64,000 nucleotides of DNA, taken from NCBI GenBank assembly GCA_910575475.1, contig CAJTGD010000027.1, forward strand, positions 22,706 to 86,705. The letters run 5' to 3'. Positions 16,532 through 25,924 of the stretch are shown here, one piece after another. A program made the translations under genes and the position numbers. The stretch's first letter is position 1; each line of letters starts with the position of its first letter. Below the pieces are notes generated by a model. The model saw only the letters and a list, made by a program, of their open reading frames with translations, searched no databases and was not told the DNA's origin. The DNA is from Lachnospiraceae bacterium (GTDB lineage Bacteria; Bacillota; Clostridia; Lachnospirales; Lachnospiraceae).

Positions 16532-18205
16532 ATGTCTGAGATACAGGGAAGAAAACGAAAACAAAAAAAAGATGATTTTCTGATGCAGGGCATGATCCTC
16601 GCTGTAGCAATGGTTCTGACCAAGGTGATCGGGGTGGTCTACCGGATTCCCCTGACCAATATCCTGGGAGATGAGGGAAACGGGTTTTACGGCTATGCCT
16701 TTGAGGTGTATGCCATGACCCTCATGCTGTCCTCACTAAGTATCCCTACGGCCGTCTCCAAGCTGGTGGCCGCAAGGGTGGCCATGCGGCAGAGGCGCAA
16801 CGCGTTCAGGGTATTTGTCTGCGCGTTTATGCTGTCCGCGGCGGTGGGCATCGTCGTGACGCTGCTGATCTTTTTCGGCGCGGATGCCATTTCCCTGCAT
16901 ATGATGAAATCTCCACTCAGCGCATATGCCTTAAAGGTCCTGTCGCTGGGTCTGGTCATCGTAGCGATCCTGGGAGTCTTAAGAGGGTATTTCCAGGGGC
17001 TCGGGACCATGCTGCCGACTGCGGTGTCCCAGATCATCGAGCAGGTCATCAATGCGGTGGTCAGCATCGTGGGAGCCAGCATCCTGTTCGGCATCGGGAC
17101 GGAGGCGGCGCAGAAGAACGGAGAAGAGCTGCTCGCTCCGGCATACGGAGCCGCTGGAGGAACGCTGGGAACGGTGGCAGGCGCACTGTTCGCCCTGATC
17201 TTTCTGGGCTTCTCATTTTTGATCTACCGCCCGGTGATCTACCGGCAGATCCGCATGGACCATATCCGAAAGCGGGAGAGCTACGGGCGGATCCTGAAGA
17301 TCTTGCTTCTGACGATCGCTCCGGTGATCTTCAGCACGGCCATTTACAATATCAACCAGATCCTGGATCTGACCATATTTAACAGCATCATGTCCGCGCA
17401 GGGGTATACGGAAAAGGAATATATGGCCATGCAGGGGATCTTTACCGGAAAATACAATACGCTGATCAATGTGCCCCTTGCCATGGCAAACGGATTGGCG
17501 GCATCGGTGATCCCCAGCCTGACGGCCGCGGTGACCCAGCGGGATCGGAAACAGATCCACGGGAAGATCTCCCAGACGCTTCGGTTTACCATGGTGATCG
17601 CCATGCCCTGCTTTATCGGGTTCATCGTACTGGCCTCCCCGCTGATGGTGTTTCTGTTCAACGACGACAGCAGGACGCCGGCGGCCCTTTTGATGCTGGG
17701 GGCTGTTACCGTGGTGCTGTACTGTTACTCCACGATCGCCAATTCCATCCTGCAGGGGCTGGACGAGATGGGAACCCCGGCAAGGAACGCCGCGATTTCT
17801 CTGGTGGTGCATCTGATCGCGTTGTTTATCATGCTTGTGGTGCTGAAATGGAACATCTACGCGCTGGTAGGGAGCAATATCGTGTTTTCCCTCTGTATGT
17901 GCATTCTGAACAGCAGCGCGATCCGAAGCGCCTGCGGCTACCGGCAGGAGGTGGACCGGACGTTTCTCAGGCCGCTGACGGCGGCTCTGATCATGGGAAT
18001 CTTTACGTATCTGGCGCATTTGCTTTTGGATATTACCATCGGCGGGCGGTTTATCCCGGTTGCAGGAGCCATTGTGATCGCGGTGATCGTATATGCGTTC
18101 GCCGCTTTGAAGCTGGGCGTATTCACGAGCCAGGACATCAAGGATCTGCCCCAGGGCAAGAAGATCTATCGGATCTGCAGAAAATATCATCTGCTGCCGA
18201 GATAA
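16532..18205 (+). CDS. SpoVB/MurJ-type polysaccharide flippase (MATE/MOP superfamily)
   Basis: 557 aa with about 14 membrane helices after a basic N-terminus. Members flip lipid-linked oligosaccharides (lipid II for MurJ; SpoVB is needed for spore cortex). Typical features are KVIGVVYRIPLTNILGDEGNGFYGYAFEVY at the start, RGYFQGLGTMLPTAVSQIIEQ in the middle and LQGLDEMGTPARNAA later. The opening phrase is the SpoVB-like signature, and neighbouring yqfC/yqfD fits a sporulation or wall role. Which substrate it carries cannot be read from sequence. Confidence 0.85.
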   Translation: MSEIQGRKRKQKKDDFLMQGMILAVAMVLTKVIGVVYRIPLTNILGDEGNGFYGYAFEVYAMTLMLSSLSIPTAVSKLVAARVAMRQRRNAFRVFVCAFMLSAAVGIVVTLLIFFGADAISLHMMKSPLSAYALKVLSLGLVIVAILGVLRGYFQGLGTMLPTAVSQIIEQVINAVVSIVGASILFGIGTEAAQKNGEELLAPAYGAAGGTLGTVAGALFALIFLGFSFLIYRPVIYRQIRMDHIRKRESYGRILKILLLTIAPVIFSTAIYNINQILDLTIFNSIMSAQGYTEKEYMAMQGIFTGKYNTLINVPLAMANGLAASVIPSLTAAVTQRDRKQIHGKISQTLRFTMVIAMPCFIGFIVLASPLMVFLFNDDSRTPAALLMLGAVTVVLYCYSTIANSILQGLDEMGTPARNAAISLVVHLIALFIMLVVLKWNIYALVGSNIVFSLCMCILNSSAIRSACGYRQEVDRTFLRPLTAALIMGIFTYLAHLLLDITIGGRFIPVAGAIVIAVIVYAFAALKLGVFTSQDIKDLPQGKKIYRICRKYHLLPR

Positions 18206-18266
18206 AAATAAAGGATACAGATCCTGACGTTTTTTTAGATATCAAACGCTTCGGAATGAATAAATC

Positions 18267-18295
18267 TTGATAAAAAAACCAATACTTCGTATAAA
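18267..18295 (+). promoter_or_regulatory. Promoter before the BofC-like gene
   Basis: TTGATA (18267-18272), 17-bp spacer, TATAAA (18290-18295). A short stem plus T7 run (18212-18237) just upstream may end the flippase transcript. Confidence 0.6.
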
Positions 18296-18334
18296 AGGAG
18301 CTGCTGTGAACGGCGGCAAGAGGAGTGGATCCTT

Positions 18335-18727
18335 ATGAAGCAGAAGTATTATATTGGTTTTTTTATGACGGTATTTTTTATGGTCTCCCTGCTCGGCATC
18401 GGATACCAGATGAGCTACCAGTATGTCGTGGACAGGCATGAGGCGCAGGTAAAGGCGGAACAGGAGCAGGAGCGGGAACAGATCCCGGAGGCTCCCAAGG
18501 AAGAGCTGGTTACCACAAAGGGGACGGCCCAGAAGAATGAAGGGTATTATCTCTGCGCTCTGCAGGGATATGTGGTGGTCTATCTGGGCGATCATGAGAC
18601 GATCTATGAGATGACAGAGATCCAGCTTGACACCCTGCCGGACAATGTGCGCTCGGAGGTGGAGTCCGGGAAGTATGTGGAGACGGCCAGGGAATTGTAT
18701 GGATTTTTAGAGAATTATTCCAGTTGA
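18335..18727 (+). CDS. BofC C-terminal-domain-like exported protein
   Basis: 130 aa. An N-terminal membrane helix (about residues 6-27) acts as anchor or signal. A charged Glu/Gln linker follows, then a small domain (GYYLCALQGYVVVYLGDHETIYEMTEIQLDTLP, quoted here only as its ends GYYLCALQGY and TLPDNV). That domain resembles the C-terminal domain of BofC, the regulator of the SpoIVB protease in Bacillus. The full BofC N-terminal domain is absent, so the same job is not implied. GAGG at about 18320-18325 serves as ribosome site. Confidence 0.6.
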   Translation: MKQKYYIGFFMTVFFMVSLLGIGYQMSYQYVVDRHEAQVKAEQEQEREQIPEAPKEELVTTKGTAQKNEGYYLCALQGYVVVYLGDHETIYEMTEIQLDTLPDNVRSEVESGKYVETARELYGFLENYSS

Positions 18728-18740
18728 AAGGACAGGCGCT

Positions 18741-18962
18741 ATGGACGAACAGAAGATAAAACGGATCAATGAATTATACAGGAAATCAAAGGCAGAAGGG
18801 CTGACCGGGGAGGAGCGCAGGGAGCAGAAGCTTCTCCGGGAGGAATATCTGGAGAGCATCCGGGGGAATTTGAGAAGCCAGCTCAACAACATCGACATCA
18901 GAGAAAAGGATGGAACCATCGTAAATCTTGGTGAAAAATATGGAAACAAAAAAGGAAATTAG
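18741..18962 (+). CDS. DUF896 protein (YnzC family)
   Basis: 73 aa. Small helical-hairpin protein recognised by INELYRKSKAEGLTGEER and EYLESIRGNLRSQLNNI. The Bacillus homologue YnzC is encoded in the SOS-regulated yneA operon; its role is unknown. Nothing here ties it to LexA: no GAACNNNNGTTY box was seen upstream. Confidence 0.88.
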   Translation: MDEQKIKRINELYRKSKAEGLTGEERREQKLLREEYLESIRGNLRSQLNNIDIREKDGTIVNLGEKYGNKKGN

Positions 18963-18966
18963 GTAC

Positions 18967-19149
18967 ATGTGGAATGAATTGCCAAAAGACCCCATGATCC
19001 TGCTGAGTGTGGTCAATACAAAGCTTCGAAATCATTATGACTCGCTGGACGCGTTTTGTCAGGATATGGGGATTGAGAAACAGGAGCTGACGGACAGGCT
19101 GGGGCAGATTGACTATGAATATATGGAAGAAAGGAATCAGTTTGTATGA
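18967..19149 (+). CDS. DUF4250 domain protein
   Basis: 60 aa, almost entirely the DUF4250 domain (LPKDPMILLSVVNTKLRNHY ... DYEYMEERNQF). Function unknown; found mainly in Clostridia. ATG 18967 follows the DUF896 stop by four bases with AGGA about ten bases upstream; longer starts at 18928 and 18940 would overlap the previous gene. The stop overlaps miaB by three bases. Confidence 0.8.
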   Translation: MWNELPKDPMILLSVVNTKLRNHYDSLDAFCQDMGIEKQELTDRLGQIDYEYMEERNQFV

Positions 19150-20600
19150 CGATAGATTTGGATAGGATCGATTTAAGCACAGCGGCCCCTGCCGAAGAAC
19201 CGGCGCGCCAGTTTTATTTCCTGGCGAAGTGCCGGGAATGGGTGAAGAGCTTTGAGCAGAAGCACGGACGCCCTCCCAGGTCCCATGTGACCACCTTCGG
19301 CTGCCAGATGAACGCCCGGGATTCGGAAAAGCTGGAGGGGATCTTAAAGAACGCCGGATATGTGGAAGAGCCGGATGAAAAAAAGGCGGATTTTGTCATT
19401 TTCAATACCTGCACCGTGCGGGAACATGCCAACCAGAGGCTGTACGGAAGGCTGGGACAGTTAAACCGCAGCAGGAAGCAGAACCCGGAGATGAAGATCG
19501 CGCTGTGCGGCTGCATGATGCAGGAGGCAGAGGTCCTGGAAAAGCTGAAAAAAAGCTATTCCTTCGTGAGCCTGGTGTTCGGAACCCACAACATCTATAA
19601 ATTCGCGGAGCTGCTTTGGGCCTGCCTGGATGCAGACCGGATGCTGATCGACGTGTGGGAGGATACGGACAAGATCGTAGAGGATATCCCCAGCGAGCGG
19701 AAGTTTTCCTTCAAATCCGGGGTCAACATCATGACCGGGTGCAACAATTTCTGCAGCTACTGCATTGTTCCCTATGTGAGAGGGCGGGAGCGGAGCCGTG
19801 AGCCAAAGGACATCCTGCGGGAGATTGAGGCTCTGGTTTCGGACGGCGTGGTAGAGGTCATGCTGCTGGGACAGAATGTCAATTCCTATGGAAAGACCCT
19901 GGAGCATCCCGTCAGTTTTGCAGAGCTTCTGACCCAGATCGAACAGATCGACGGACTGGAACGGATCCGGTTCATGACCTCTCATCCCAAAGATCTTTCC
20001 GATGAACTGATCGAAGTGATGGGAAATTCCAAAAAGATCTGCAGGCATCTCCATCTTCCGATCCAGTCCGGAAGCACCCGGATCCTGGAGAAGATGAACC
20101 GCAGGTATACGAAAGAACAGTATCTGATGCTGACGGAGAAGATCCGCCGCGCCGTGCCCGATATTTCCCTGACCACGGATATCATCGTCGGCTTTCCGGG
20201 GGAGACGGAGGAAGATTTTCAGGAGACTCTGGACATTGTCCGCCGGGTGCGCTATGACGCCGTGTTTACCTTCCAGTATTCCAAAAGAACGGGAACGCCT
20301 GCTGCCGTCATGGAAGGGCAGGTGACGCCGGAGGTGATGAAGGACCGGTTTGACCGTCTGCTTGCGGAGGTACAGGCCATTTCCTCGGAGGTCTGCAGCG
20401 TACATACAGGATCTGTCCAGGAGGTACTGGTGGAGTCTGTAAATGACCATGACCCGGCGCTTCTGACCGGGCGCATGAGCAACAACCTGCTGGTGCATTT
20501 CCCGGGGGATCCATCCCTCATAGGGAAGCTTTTTTCTGTCAGGCTGAAGGAATGCAGGGGGTTCTATTACCTTGGCGAAGGAGGACATGTTTTGACGTGA
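19146..20600 (+). CDS. miaB: tRNA-2-methylthio-N6-isopentenyladenosine37 synthase MiaB
   Basis: 484 aa. Radical-SAM methylthiotransferase that adds the 2-methylthio group to i6A37 in tRNAs reading UNN codons, working after MiaA (encoded at 25.9 kb). The N-terminal cluster domain shows TFGCQMNARDSEKL, FNTCTVREHA and CGCMMQEAE. The radical-SAM motif is GCNNFCSYCIVPYVRGRE (CxxxCxxC). A TRAM domain ends the protein (VLVESVNDHDPALLTGR). It is coupled to DUF4250 upstream and to a membrane protein downstream by overlapping codons. Confidence 0.96.
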   Translation: MTIDLDRIDLSTAAPAEEPARQFYFLAKCREWVKSFEQKHGRPPRSHVTTFGCQMNARDSEKLEGILKNAGYVEEPDEKKADFVIFNTCTVREHANQRLYGRLGQLNRSRKQNPEMKIALCGCMMQEAEVLEKLKKSYSFVSLVFGTHNIYKFAELLWACLDADRMLIDVWEDTDKIVEDIPSERKFSFKSGVNIMTGCNNFCSYCIVPYVRGRERSREPKDILREIEALVSDGVVEVMLLGQNVNSYGKTLEHPVSFAELLTQIEQIDGLERIRFMTSHPKDLSDELIEVMGNSKKICRHLHLPIQSGSTRILEKMNRRYTKEQYLMLTEKIRRAVPDISLTTDIIVGFPGETEEDFQETLDIVRRVRYDAVFTFQYSKRTGTPAAVMEGQVTPEVMKDRFDRLLAEVQAISSEVCSVHTGSVQEVLVESVNDHDPALLTGRMSNNLLVHFPGDPSLIGKLFSVRLKECRGFYYLGEGGHVLT

Positions 20601-21013
20601 AACGGGTAAGCGAATACTTTTTTATCTGGGCCCTGGGAGGGATTCTGTACTATAGCATTGAAGTGACATTCCGTGGATTTTCCCACTGGTCCATGTTCGT
20701 GCTGGGCGGCTTCTGCCTGCTGTTCTTCGGATGGCAGGGCCTGCTGTTAAAATGGCAGGATCCCCTCTGGCTCCAGGTGCTTCGATGCACCCTGTTTGTG
20801 GGGGCAGGGGAATTCATTACGGGCATGATCGTCAATAAGTGGATGAAATGGGGAGTGTGGGATTATTCCAACCAGCCCCTGCAGCTGTTCGGGCAGGTCT
20901 GCATCCCGTTTCTGATCCTGTTTTCCGGGCTCTGTGCGCTGGGGATTTTGATGTCCGGATATCTGCTCCACTGGCTCTACGGGGAAGAGAAGCCCCATTT
21001 TCATGTGCTGTAG
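20597..21013 (+). CDS. Putative CmpB-type integral membrane protein (PF06541-like)
   Basis: 138 aa, four predicted helices with WSMFVLGG, GEFITGMIVNKWMKWGVWDYS and a short cytoplasmic tail. Those phrases match the small membrane family annotated as putative ABC-transporter permease (ABC_trans_CmpB), of unknown function. GTG 20597 overlaps the miaB stop; GGAGG lies 12 bases upstream. No ABC ATPase is adjacent, so a transport role is not supported. Confidence 0.7.
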   Translation: MKRVSEYFFIWALGGILYYSIEVTFRGFSHWSMFVLGGFCLLFFGWQGLLLKWQDPLWLQVLRCTLFVGAGEFITGMIVNKWMKWGVWDYSNQPLQLFGQVCIPFLILFSGLCALGILMSGYLLHWLYGEEKPHFHVL

Positions 21014-21046
21014 GTTTTCATAGAGATACGAAAGGAAGGCAACGAT

Positions 21047-23701
21047 TTGGCAGAATTAACACCAATGATGCAGAAATATATGGATACGAAAGCGGAATAT
21101 CCCGGCTGTATCTTATTTTACAGGCTGGGAGATTTCTACGAGATGTTCTTTGAGGATGCCGTTACGGTGTCCCGGGAGCTGGAGCTGACCCTGACCGGGA
21201 AAAGCTGCGGACTGGAAGAGCGGGCGCCCATGTGCGGCGTCCCTTATCATGCTGTGGACGGGTATCTCAACCGGCTGGTGGCCAAGGGCTACAAGGTGGC
21301 CATCTGTGAGCAGACCGAGGATCCGAAGCAGGCCAAGGGACTGGTCCGCCGGGAGGTGGTGCGGGTGGTCACGCCGGGCACGATCCTGGACAGCCAGATG
21401 ATGGATGAATCCAGAAATAACTATATCATGTGTATCGTATATCTGGCGGACCGGTACGGAGTCTCGGTGGCGGACGTGTCCACAGGGGATTACTTCGTGA
21501 CGGAGCTGCCGGACGGCGGGAAGCTCAAAGACGAGATCTTCAAATTCACGCCTTCCGAGATCATCTGCAATGAGTCCTTCTATATGAGCGGAATGGACCT
21601 GGATGACTTAAAGGACCGGCTAAAGATCGCGCTGTATGCTCTGGATGCCTGGTATTTTGACGACGCTCTGTGCAGAAAAAACCTTCTGGAGCATTTTCAG
21701 GTCAAGACACTGGACGGGCTGGGGCTGGGAGACCTGGACTGCGGCGTGATCAGCGCGGGGGCATTGCTCCAGTACCTTCTGGAGACCCAGAAGAACAATC
21801 TGGCTCATATGACTCATATTACGCCGTACACCACGGGAAAATATATGATGCTGGACAGCTCCACAAGGCGGAACCTGGAGCTGTGCGAGACGCTGCGGGA
21901 GAAGCAGAAGCGGGGGTCGCTGCTCTGGGTGCTGGACAAGACCCGCACCGCCATGGGAGCGCGGACGCTGCGGAAGTATGTGGAGCAGCCCCTGATCGAG
22001 CAGGGGGAGATCGAGCGGCGGCTGGACGCTGTGGCCGAATTAAAGGACGCGGCCATCAGCCGGGAGGAGATCCGGGAGTACTTATCTCCGGTCTACGACC
22101 TGGAACGGCTGATCACGAAGATCACCTACGGCACCGCCAATCCCCGGGATCTGACCGCATTTTCCGGTTCTCTGGAAATGTTGCCACATGTCCGGTACAT
22201 ATTGGAAGAGATGCACTCTGGCCTGCTCTGTGAGATCCGAGAAAACCTGGACACCTTAGAGGACCTGTGTTCCCTGGTGAAGTCGGCTATTGTGGAGGAA
22301 CCGCCTCTTGCCATGAAGGAGGGGAACATCATCCGGGACGGCTACAACGAGGAGGTGGATACCCTGCGCCGGGCCAAGTCCGAGGGCAAGGGATGGCTTG
22401 CCAAGCTGGAAGAGGAGGAACGTGAAAAGACCGGGATCAAGAACTTAAAGATTAAATACAACAAGGTATTCGGCTATTATCTGGAGGTGACCAATTCATA
22501 CAAGAACATGGTGCCTGATTATTTTATGCGTAAGCAGACCCTTGCCAATGCGGAGCGGTATATCACGCCGGAACTGAAAGAACTGGAGGATACCATCCTG
22601 GGGGCGGAGGACAAGCTGTATGCCCTGGAGTATGAGCTGTACTGCGCGGTCCGGGATACGATCGCTGGGGAGGTGGAGCGGATCCAGAGGACGGCCAAGG
22701 CGGTGGCGGAGCTGGATGTATTTTCTACGCTTGCCCTGGTGGCAGAGCGGAACCACTATGTGCGGCCCCAGATCAATGGGAAGGGCGTCATCGATATCAA
22801 GGACGGACGTCATCCGGTGGTGGAGCAGATGATCCCGGACGGCTCCTTTATTTGTAATGATACTTTTTTAAATGATAAGAAAGAGCGTATTTCCATCATC
22901 ACCGGCCCCAATATGGCGGGAAAGTCCACCTATATGCGGCAGACCGCGCTGATCGTATTGATGGCCCAGATCGGTTCCTTTGTGCCGGCGGAGAAGGCGG
23001 ATATCGGCCTGGTGGACCGGATCTTTACACGGGTGGGTGCTTCCGACGATCTGGCGTCCGGACAGAGCACCTTTATGGTGGAGATGACGGAGGTGGCCAA
23101 CATCCTGCGCAATGCTACGGCCAAGAGCCTCTTGATCCTGGATGAGATCGGAAGGGGGACCAGCACCTTTGACGGGCTGTCCATTGCCTGGGCGGTGGTG
23201 GAGTATATCAGCGATTCCAAGCTTTTGGGCGCCAAGACCCTGTTCGCAACCCATTACCATGAGCTGACAGAGCTGGAAGGAAAGATCGAGCATGTCAATA
23301 ATTACTGCATCGCCGTGAAGGAAAAGGGCGATGACATCGTGTTCCTACGCAAGATCGTCAAGGGCGGTGCGGATAAGAGCTACGGGATCCAGGTTGCCAA
23401 GCTGGCCGGTGTTCCGGACCTGGTCATCAGCCGGGCCAAGGAGATCGTGGAGGAACTCTCAGACGGGGATATCACCGGCCGGGTCAGCGAGATCGCGGTG
23501 AAGTGTCCCCAGAAGCCGCAGAAAAAGGTGAAATCCAGGAAATATGACGAGGTGGACCTGGCACAGTTCTCTCTTTTTGACACCGTTCAGGACGACGATG
23601 TGCTGGAAGAGCTGAAAAATATCGATGTGGGCAATCTGACGCCCATCGACGCGCTGAATACCATTTACCGGTTGCAGAATAAATTGAAGAACCGGTGGTA
23701 A
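21047..23701 (+). CDS. mutS: DNA mismatch repair protein MutS
   Basis: 884 aa, TTG start with AAAGGAAGG ahead. Mismatch-recognition ATPase. Domain I has the mismatch wedge YRLGDFYEMFFEDA (Phe-x-Glu present); connector and lever domains follow. The ATPase carries Walker A TGPNMAGKSTYMRQ (near nt 22900-22940), Walker B LLILDEIGRGTSTFDG and the ABC-type His ATHYHELTEL. A C-terminal tail shows FSLFDTVQDD. It is 12 bases upstream of mutL in one operon. Confidence 0.98.
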   Translation: MAELTPMMQKYMDTKAEYPGCILFYRLGDFYEMFFEDAVTVSRELELTLTGKSCGLEERAPMCGVPYHAVDGYLNRLVAKGYKVAICEQTEDPKQAKGLVRREVVRVVTPGTILDSQMMDESRNNYIMCIVYLADRYGVSVADVSTGDYFVTELPDGGKLKDEIFKFTPSEIICNESFYMSGMDLDDLKDRLKIALYALDAWYFDDALCRKNLLEHFQVKTLDGLGLGDLDCGVISAGALLQYLLETQKNNLAHMTHITPYTTGKYMMLDSSTRRNLELCETLREKQKRGSLLWVLDKTRTAMGARTLRKYVEQPLIEQGEIERRLDAVAELKDAAISREEIREYLSPVYDLERLITKITYGTANPRDLTAFSGSLEMLPHVRYILEEMHSGLLCEIRENLDTLEDLCSLVKSAIVEEPPLAMKEGNIIRDGYNEEVDTLRRAKSEGKGWLAKLEEEEREKTGIKNLKIKYNKVFGYYLEVTNSYKNMVPDYFMRKQTLANAERYITPELKELEDTILGAEDKLYALEYELYCAVRDTIAGEVERIQRTAKAVAELDVFSTLALVAERNHYVRPQINGKGVIDIKDGRHPVVEQMIPDGSFICNDTFLNDKKERISIITGPNMAGKSTYMRQTALIVLMAQIGSFVPAEKADIGLVDRIFTRVGASDDLASGQSTFMVEMTEVANILRNATAKSLLILDEIGRGTSTFDGLSIAWAVVEYISDSKLLGAKTLFATHYHELTELEGKIEHVNNYCIAVKEKGDDIVFLRKIVKGGADKSYGIQVAKLAGVPDLVISRAKEIVEELSDGDITGRVSEIAVKCPQKPQKKVKSRKYDEVDLAQFSLFDTVQDDDVLEELKNIDVGNLTPIDALNTIYRLQNKLKNRW

Positions 23702-23713
23702 AGGAGGCAGGCT

Positions 23714-25924
23714 ATGGCACGGATTCAGGTTTTGGATCAGACGACAATTGATAAGATCGCCGCGGGAGAGGTCATTGAGCGGCCGGCTTCCATCGTCAAG
23801 GAGCTGGCGGAAAATGCCATTGATGCCGGGGCGAATACGGTCACGGTGGAGATCGAGGACGGGGGGATCACCCTGATCCGGATCACGGACAACGGGTGCG
23901 GCATTCCAAAAGAGGACATCCGAAATGCGTTTCTGCGCCATTCCACGAGCAAGATCCGGTGTGTGGAGGACTTGTCCAAGATCACGTCTCTGGGCTTCAG
24001 GGGAGAGGCCCTGTCCAGCATTGCCGCCGTGACCAAGGTGGAGCTGGTGACGAAGCCGAAGGAGGAAACCTTCGGCGTTCGGTATGTGATCGAAGGCGGA
24101 CGGGAGATCTCCATGGAAGAGACCGGGGCGGCGGACGGAACCACATTTGCCGTGCGGCAGCTTTTTTACAATGTGCCTGCCCGCAGGAAGTTTTTGAAGA
24201 CCGCCATGACGGAGGCCGGGCATGTGCAGGATCTTCTGATGCGCCTGGCGCTTTCCCATCCGGAGGTGGCTTTCCGCTTTCTGAACAACCGGCAGGAAAA
24301 GCTGAGGACCTCCGGGAGCGGGAAATTGGATGAGGTGATCTACAATCTCTATGGGCGGGATGTGGCCTCCAACCTTCTCAAGCTGGATCATCCGGCCGAC
24401 GGCATCCGCATCCGGGGCTACATCGGCAAGCCGGTGATCACCCGGGGAAACCGGAATTTTGAGACCTTTTTTGTGAATGGGAGATATGTGAAAAGCGCCA
24501 TGATCTCCAAGGCCCTAGAGGATGCCTGCAAGGACTTCATGATGCAGCACAAATTTCCCTTTGCGGTGCTGGCATTTGAGATCGATACCGAGCAGGTGGA
24601 CGTGAATGTCCATCCCACAAAGATGGAGCTGCGTTTTCAAAAGCAGCAGGAGGTCTACAACACGGTCTTTGAGGGGATCCACAGGAGGCTTCTGGAACCG
24701 GAATTGATCCCCCAGGTGGAGGCGCCGGAGCCTAGACTTGCGCCGGAGGAAAACAAGGACGAAGGGAAAGGCGCGCTCGGATCAGAGGGCAAAGCTGTGC
24801 CCGGAGGAGGAACGGAGGAAGCCGGCCGGATGCCCGCTGAGAGCCCGTTTCTGCTCAAACCGAAGAAAACGGGACTGGAGCAGGAAATCCAGGATGAGGA
24901 CTATTTTATCCGGAAAATGCGGGAACGCGTGCTGGATTATCATGAGAAATTAAAGGCATCCGCAGAAACGGCGGGAGCGGAAAGTCTGCCGGATTCCGGG
25001 CAGGAACAGACAGCCACCTCCGGCCAGGGATCATTGCCGGAGACCGGTTATGGCAAGGCATCCGTTTCCGGGCTTGAACAGAGGAAAGCAAGCGATCAGG
25101 AGAACAGATCGTCCGCAGTCTGCGACAGAACAGCGGCCTTCGGCCGCGGAACCATGCCCGGGTTCATCCGCGAAAACCAGGAATATCACGTACCCGGGAA
25201 GCCGCAGGACACCTGTGAATCTGTCCAGCCGGCGCAACAGACCCTTCGGGAAGCCGACCGGCCGAAGCCGCAGGGCCTCCGGGAGGATATCCAGGCAAAG
25301 CAGATGGACCTGTTCGAGGAGAAGCTGTTAAAACGGGACATCCGTGCAGAGTATAAGCTGGTGGGCCAGGTGTTCGACACCTACTGGCTTGTCCAGTTCC
25401 AGGACAACCTGTACATCATTGACCAGCATGCCGCCCACGAGCGTGTCCTGTATGAACGCACATTGAAGGAGATGAAAAACCGGGAGTATACCTCGCAGTA
25501 CTTAAGCCCGCCGGTGATCCTGACCCTTTCCATGCAGGAGGCACGGCTGCTGGATGAACACATGGACCGGTTTCAGCGGATTGGTTTCGAGATCGAGCCC
25601 TTCGGCGGAAAGGAATATGCAGTCCGCGCAGTCCCCGCCAACCTGTTTGGGATCGCCAAAAAGGAACTCCTTCTGGAAATGCTGGATACCCTGTCGGACA
25701 GTGTGAACACGTCCATGACGCCGGAGCTGATCGATGAAAAGGTGGCGTCCCTGTCCTGCAAGGCCGCGGTGAAGGGGAACAGCCGTCTCTCCGCCCAGGA
25801 GGTGGATGCGCTGATCGGGGAACTGCTGTTATTATCCAATCCCTATCACTGTCCCCACGGACGCCCCACGATCATCGCCATGTCAAAGCGGGATCTGGAG
25901 AAAAAGTTTAAGAGGATCGTATAA
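23714..25924 (+). CDS. mutL: DNA mismatch repair endonuclease MutL
   Basis: 736 aa. GHKL ATPase with motifs ELAENAIDAGA, DNGCGI and GFRGEALSSI, then the transducer domain (FVNGRYVKSAM). A long Gln/Gly/Glu-rich linker of about 180 residues joins the C-terminal nuclease. That domain keeps the endonuclease metal motif DQHAAHERVLYE plus SCKAAVK and CPHGRPT, so it should nick DNA, as expected for an organism without MutH. The linker is longer and lower in complexity than usual. Confidence 0.97.
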   Translation: MARIQVLDQTTIDKIAAGEVIERPASIVKELAENAIDAGANTVTVEIEDGGITLIRITDNGCGIPKEDIRNAFLRHSTSKIRCVEDLSKITSLGFRGEALSSIAAVTKVELVTKPKEETFGVRYVIEGGREISMEETGAADGTTFAVRQLFYNVPARRKFLKTAMTEAGHVQDLLMRLALSHPEVAFRFLNNRQEKLRTSGSGKLDEVIYNLYGRDVASNLLKLDHPADGIRIRGYIGKPVITRGNRNFETFFVNGRYVKSAMISKALEDACKDFMMQHKFPFAVLAFEIDTEQVDVNVHPTKMELRFQKQQEVYNTVFEGIHRRLLEPELIPQVEAPEPRLAPEENKDEGKGALGSEGKAVPGGGTEEAGRMPAESPFLLKPKKTGLEQEIQDEDYFIRKMRERVLDYHEKLKASAETAGAESLPDSGQEQTATSGQGSLPETGYGKASVSGLEQRKASDQENRSSAVCDRTAAFGRGTMPGFIRENQEYHVPGKPQDTCESVQPAQQTLREADRPKPQGLREDIQAKQMDLFEEKLLKRDIRAEYKLVGQVFDTYWLVQFQDNLYIIDQHAAHERVLYERTLKEMKNREYTSQYLSPPVILTLSMQEARLLDEHMDRFQRIGFEIEPFGGKEYAVRAVPANLFGIAKKELLLEMLDTLSDSVNTSMTPELIDEKVASLSCKAAVKGNSRLSAQEVDALIGELLLLSNPYHCPHGRPTIIAMSKRDLEKKFKRIV

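Noticed and set aside
18272..18364. 12-bp inverted repeat linking the promoter spacer of the BofC-like gene with its first codons
   Set aside because: Seven of the twelve pairs are an A run against a T run; more likely chance in AT-rich sequence than a regulatory hairpin.
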